A stretch of 10,278 bases of DNA from NCBI GenBank assembly GCA_035638495.1, contig DASQZW010000020.1, forward strand, positions 1-10,278. The letters run 5' to 3'. Source of the stretch: CF-161 sp035638495 (lineage in GTDB: Bacteria; Chloroflexota; Dormibacteria; Dormibacterales; Dormibacteraceae). Made by a program: the position numbers and the translations under genes. The first letter of the stretch is position 1, and each line of letters opens with the position of its first letter. The notes under the pieces were generated by a model. That model did no database searches and was not told the DNA's origin. It worked only from the letters and a program-made list of their open reading frames with translations. Below, one piece after another: positions 8,561 to 10,278 of this stretch.

Positions 8561-8647
8561 TTCTTCCCTCCGCTGGCATTACCCAGATCAGGTTCGTTGC
8601 GGTCGGCCTTCCAGCCCTCTCAGCCCCCCGATGGAGCTCCCGCGTGC
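8561..8647 (-). ncRNA. TPP riboswitch (THI box)
   Basis: Reading on the - strand, the conserved elements appear in order: a GGGAGC stem start (~8641-8636), GGCTGAGAGGG (8626-8616), ACCTGATCTGGGTAATGCC (8593-8575) and AGCGGAGGGAAG (~8574-8563). These are the hallmark sequences of the thiamine pyrophosphate aptamer. The purine-rich 3' end doubles as the Shine-Dalgarno of the permease gene, nine to eleven bases before its GTG. There is no room for a separate expression platform with a terminator, so control is most likely at translation initiation: TPP binding closes the P1 stem and hides the ribosome site. It should lower expression of the permease and the coupled thiD when thiamine is plentiful. 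Confidence 0.96.
8567..8571 (-). promoter_or_regulatory. Ribosome-binding site buried in the riboswitch
   Basis: GGAGG (8571 to 8567, - strand) ends 10 bases before the permease GTG and fixes that start. The same bases belong to the conserved 3' flank of the TPP aptamer, which gives a direct route for ligand-controlled access of the ribosome. Confidence 0.8.
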
Positions 8648-8657
8648 TTCACCGCCG

Positions 8658-8663
8658 ATTGTA
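8658..8663 (-). promoter_or_regulatory. Candidate -10 box of the riboswitch-led operon
   Basis: TACAAT on the - strand (8663 to 8658) matches TATAAT at five of six positions in a local A/T-rich patch. Transcription would start near 8651, only a few bases before the TPP aptamer, as expected for a riboswitch leader. The -35 zone (about 8681-8686) lies inside repeat copy 1 and does not resemble TTGACA, which suggests dependence on a bound regulator. Confidence 0.5.
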
Positions 8664-8678
8664 TTAAGCAGGCCGATT

Positions 8679-8702
8679 CCGCACATCGGTCCAGAAGTGC
8701 GG
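8679..8702 (+). repeat. Dyadic 24-bp repeat, copy 1 (candidate operator)
   Basis: Copy 1 starts CCGCACATCGGTCC and continues A-GAAGTGCGG. It recurs 41 bases later at 8720-8743 with three mismatches in 24 bases. The unit is an inverted repeat: CCGCAC (8679-8684) pairs with GTGCGG (8697-8702) around 12 bases. It covers the -35 zone of the leftward thi promoter candidate. Confidence 0.65.
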
Positions 8703-8725
8703 TTCCTGGGCCTGGGGAACCGCAC
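8697..8725. repeat. Perfect 10-bp inverted repeat between the two dyads
   Basis: GTGCGGTTCC (8697-8706) and GGAACCGCAC (8716-8725) are exact reverse complements around a 9-base loop. The arms share bases with both neighbouring repeat copies, so in RNA this hairpin and the copy-1 hairpin could not form together. It lies upstream of both candidate start sites, so it more likely acts as DNA than as a terminator. Confidence 0.6.
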
Positions 8726-8743
8726 ATCGGTCCTGAAGTGTGC
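8720..8743 (+). repeat. Dyadic 24-bp repeat, copy 2 (candidate operator)
   Basis: Second copy of the unit at 8679-8702. Here the dyad is GCACA (8722-8726) with TGTGC (8739-8743). It spans the -35 zone of the rightward trxB promoter candidate and ends five bases before its -10 box. The two copies are 41 bases apart, about four helical turns, so bound proteins would face the same side. Confidence 0.65.
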
Positions 8744-8748
8744 TTCGT

Positions 8749-8754
8749 TAGACT
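8749..8754 (+). promoter_or_regulatory. Candidate -10 box for trxB
   Basis: TAGACT (8749-8754) matches TATAAT at four of six positions and would start transcription near 8761, giving a leader of about 42 bases. There is no recognisable -35 sequence; that position is filled by repeat copy 2. Placement is supported mainly by the mirrored arrangement with the leftward promoter. Confidence 0.35.
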
Positions 8755-8802
8755 CACCCCGCCAGGAATCCGGGCGAGCGGCAGAGGGTTTTAGAGGCGA
8801 TC

Positions 8803-9753
8803 GTGAGCGAGCAGTTCGACGTCATCATCGTGGGGGGCGGGCCCGCTGGGCTGGCGGCCGGACTGTACGCGGCCCGCATGAACCTGAAGGCGGTGCTCCT
8901 GGAGCGAGGCCCGGTCGGCGGCCAACTGCTGAACACCGAGCTGATCGAGGACTACCCCGGCTTCGAGTCCGTGCTCGGGGCCGACCTGGCCGTCAAGATG
9001 GGGGACCACGCGCGCAAGTTCGGCCTCGACCTCCGCGAGTTCCAGAGCGTGGGCGAGGTCGACGTCGCAGCCGACGGCAGCAAGGTCGTCCGGATGGACG
9101 ACGGCTCCGACCTCTCCGCACCTGCGGTGATCATGGCCGCCGGCGGCCTGCCCCGGCGCCTGGAGGTGCCGGGGGAGGTGGAGTTCGCGGGCCGCGGCGT
9201 GTCCTACTGCGCGGTGTGCGACGGCGCGTTCTTCAGGGGCCAGGAGCTCGTGGTCGTCGGCGGCGGTGACGCCGCGCTCGAGGAGGGCGACTTCCTGACC
9301 CGCTACGCGACGAAGGTCTACCTGATCCACCGCCGCGACCAGTTCCGCGCTCAACCCGTCCTGCAGGAGCGGGCCCGCGCCAACCCGAAGATCGAGTTCA
9401 TCCTCGACGCGCAGGTGCGCAGCATCGAGGGCGACGAGAAGGTCCAGCTCGTCCGCTACGTGCAGCGCGGCGAGGAGAAGGAGCTGGCCGTCGGAGGTGT
9501 GTTCATCTTCGTCGGCTTCGTGCCCAACTCCGACCTGTTGAAGGCCCACGCGGACCACGACCCGGCGGGCTACCTGCTGACGGACCGCAACATGCAGACG
9601 TCGATCGAGGGCCTGTGGGCGGTCGGTGACGTGCGGGCCCAGCTGACCAAGCAGATCGCCACCGCGGTGGGCGACGGGACGACGGCCGCGGTGGCCGCTT
9701 CCCAATACGTGGAGTCGCTCAGGGATCGACAGCGGAAGGCCGGCGTCGCCTGA
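8803..9753 (+). CDS. trxB: Thioredoxin-disulfide reductase
   Basis: A 316-aa FAD/NADPH flavoenzyme that reduces thioredoxin in the cytosol. The FAD-binding signature is IIVGGGPAGLAAGLYAAR (8-25), with GGQLLNTELIEDYPGF (39-54). The redox-active disulfide is C136-A-V-C139-D. The NADPH domain carries VVVGGGDAALEEGDFL (150-165) and H176-R-R-D-Q-F-R-A, the arginines that select NADPH. The C-terminal FAD motif is WAVGDVR (272-278). Length is normal. The start is a GTG at 8803, preceded by GAGG (8794-8797) at a 5-base spacing. No trxA follows; the gene is monocistronic, ends at a convergent hairpin, and is divergent from the riboswitch operon that encodes the YyaL-like CxxC protein. Control by a regulator at the repeat copies upstream is possible. 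Confidence 0.95.
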   Translation: MSEQFDVIIVGGGPAGLAAGLYAARMNLKAVLLERGPVGGQLLNTELIEDYPGFESVLGADLAVKMGDHARKFGLDLREFQSVGEVDVAADGSKVVRMDDGSDLSAPAVIMAAGGLPRRLEVPGEVEFAGRGVSYCAVCDGAFFRGQELVVVGGGDAALEEGDFLTRYATKVYLIHRRDQFRAQPVLQERARANPKIEFILDAQVRSIEGDEKVQLVRYVQRGEEKELAVGGVFIFVGFVPNSDLLKAHADHDPAGYLLTDRNMQTSIEGLWAVGDVRAQLTKQIATAVGDGTTAAVAASQYVESLRDRQRKAGVA

Positions 9754-9767
9754 GCGAGGGCGGCGGA

Positions 9768-9800
9768 CCCGGGCGCGCCTCTGAGATCGACGCGCCCGGG
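9768..9800. terminator. Convergent GC hairpin between trxB and the WXG100-like gene
   Basis: A perfect 10-bp stem, CCCGGGCGCG (9768-9777) with CGCGCCCGGG (9791-9800), has a 13-base loop. It lies 14 bases after the trxB stop and 15 bases from the stop of the convergent gene, so it can serve both strands. No T-tract follows on either side, so termination is inferred from position and stability. Confidence 0.6.
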
Positions 9801-9815
9801 GCGAGCCACGAGCGG

Positions 9816-10187
9816 TTAGACCTGCTCCTGGCCGGTGGTCATGATGTCCTCGATGTTCTTCTTGATCTTGAGCGCGTGGCCGTGGAGGTCGTTCAGCGAC
9901 TTCGTGAACGGGCTCTCGGTGCCCTGGAAGTTGGGCTTGATGTTGTTCCGGAAGTTGACGGCCGCGGTGCCGTCCCACTGGTTCGTGTCCGACAGCACGT
10001 GCAGCGCGCCGTCGATGTTCTTGATCGCGCTCTGAGCGTCCGCGATGCGGGCGAGCAGGTCTTTGGCAGCCTGGTCGGCGCGCGGGGTAGCAACGGTCCT
10101 GACGTCGGTCGCGCCGTGGCCGGGACCGCCGCGGCCAGCACGAGGTCCTCCGGGCTCTGGAGCACCGCGAGCTGGACCAGCAGCCAC
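9816..10187 (-). CDS. WXG100-like (ESX-type) protein with displaced 5' end
   Basis: The last ~97 residues form a small helical hairpin typical of type VII secretion substrates: a helix (DQAAKDLLARIADAQSAIKN), the turn motif W71-D-G73 followed by TAAVNFRNNI, and a second amphipathic helix (SLNDLHGHALKIKKNIEDIM). The C-terminus is TTGQEQV. Relatives of this size pair as dimers and are exported by EccC-driven ESX systems. The open frame begins at a GTG (10187), but its first ~25 residues are a glycine/proline-rich run that is the wrong-frame reading of an EccC-like stretch. No ATG, GTG or TTG with a ribosome site is seen near the expected native start (~10110-10125). Translation may have lost its natural start, or the GTG at 10187 is used. 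Confidence in the domain is moderate; confidence in the start is low. Confidence 0.6.
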   Translation of the reverse strand: MAAGPARGAPEPGGPRAGRGGPGHGATDVRTVATPRADQAAKDLLARIADAQSAIKNIDGALHVLSDTNQWDGTAAVNFRNNIKPNFQGTESPFTKSLNDLHGHALKIKKNIEDIMTTGQEQV

Positions 10188-10278
10188 CGCGCGAGCGCCG
10201 CGACCGTCTGCCGGTCGCCGGCAAGGCCGATCACTCGGGCGGTCGCCAGGGACACGGTCAGCGGCAGCCGCGGCAGCA
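10131..10278 (-). pseudogene. EccC/FtsK-type ATPase fragment, cut at ~10131
   Basis: The - strand frame entering at the right edge reads LPRLPLTVSLATARVIGLAG, then DRQTVAALARWLLVQLAVLQ and SPEDLVLAAAVPA. This pattern (basic-proline start, V-GL-G-R, a long helix LAR-L--QLA-L, then SP-DL-L) is what I expect just upstream of the first ATPase domain in EccC-type ESX motor proteins. After about 10131 the frame stays open but turns to composition-driven sequence, while a different frame encodes the WXG100-like protein. No Walker motif follows. The likely explanation is an eccC broken by deletion or by an assembly join. The upstream part lies outside the window, so a complete copy elsewhere cannot be excluded. 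Confidence 0.5.

Noticed and set aside
8697..8725. The 10-bp inverted repeat as an intrinsic terminator
   Set aside because: It lies upstream of both candidate transcription starts in a divergent spacer with no T-tract, so no transcript is expected to end there.
8679..8743. The two repeats as a CRISPR array
   Set aside because: Only two copies, a 17-base gap that itself forms an inverted repeat, and no cas genes.
8791..10224. 477-aa - strand open frame across trxB
   Set aside because: It runs antisense to all the trxB motifs and is Arg-rich; trxB is unmistakable on the + strand.

Overview
The window is about 70% GC by eye, and almost every gene starts with GTG (serine hydrolase, lutAB, yyaL-like, thiD, permease, trxB). 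Genes are tightly packed, and a type VII secretion signature (EccC-like and WXG100-like sequence) sits at the right edge. Together this suggests an Actinomycetota bacterium, perhaps a Thermoleophilia-like lineage. The class-level placement is inference; a Chloroflexota-type genome is not excluded.

Left edge (1-334): the 3' end of a CoA-binding (YccU-type) protein on the + strand, then a 95-bp spacer. The spacer holds an exact TATAAT box and two perfect GC hairpins, flanked by a 10-bp direct repeat. Positions 335-1000 (- strand) carry a complete NYN/PIN-fold nuclease gene of clearly lower GC than its surroundings, probably acquired cargo.

Centre (1126-8663, - strand): a long co-directional run read from right to left. 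A promoter candidate and a TPP riboswitch (THI box) lead into an NCS1-family permease (probably for the thiamine precursor HMP), then thiD (4-bp overlap), a short YyaL/DUF255 thioredoxin-fold protein (8-bp overlap), a LutB-LutA fusion iron-sulfur oxidoreductase (8-bp overlap), a 137-aa conserved protein (2-bp gap) and a beta-lactamase-fold serine hydrolase (39-bp gap). I see no internal terminator. Thiamine availability may therefore control redox and lactate-type genes as well as the thiamine salvage pair.

Right part (8664-10278): the divergent spacer between the riboswitch and trxB carries two copies of a 24-bp dyadic repeat. Each copy covers the -35 zone of one of the two opposed promoter candidates, and a perfect 10-bp inverted repeat lies between them. 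trxB (thioredoxin reductase, + strand) follows, ending at a convergent GC hairpin. Beyond it, on the - strand, is a WXG100-like gene whose upstream sequence reads, in another frame, as an internal piece of an EccC/FtsK-type ATPase. This looks like a deletion or assembly junction within a type VII secretion locus.
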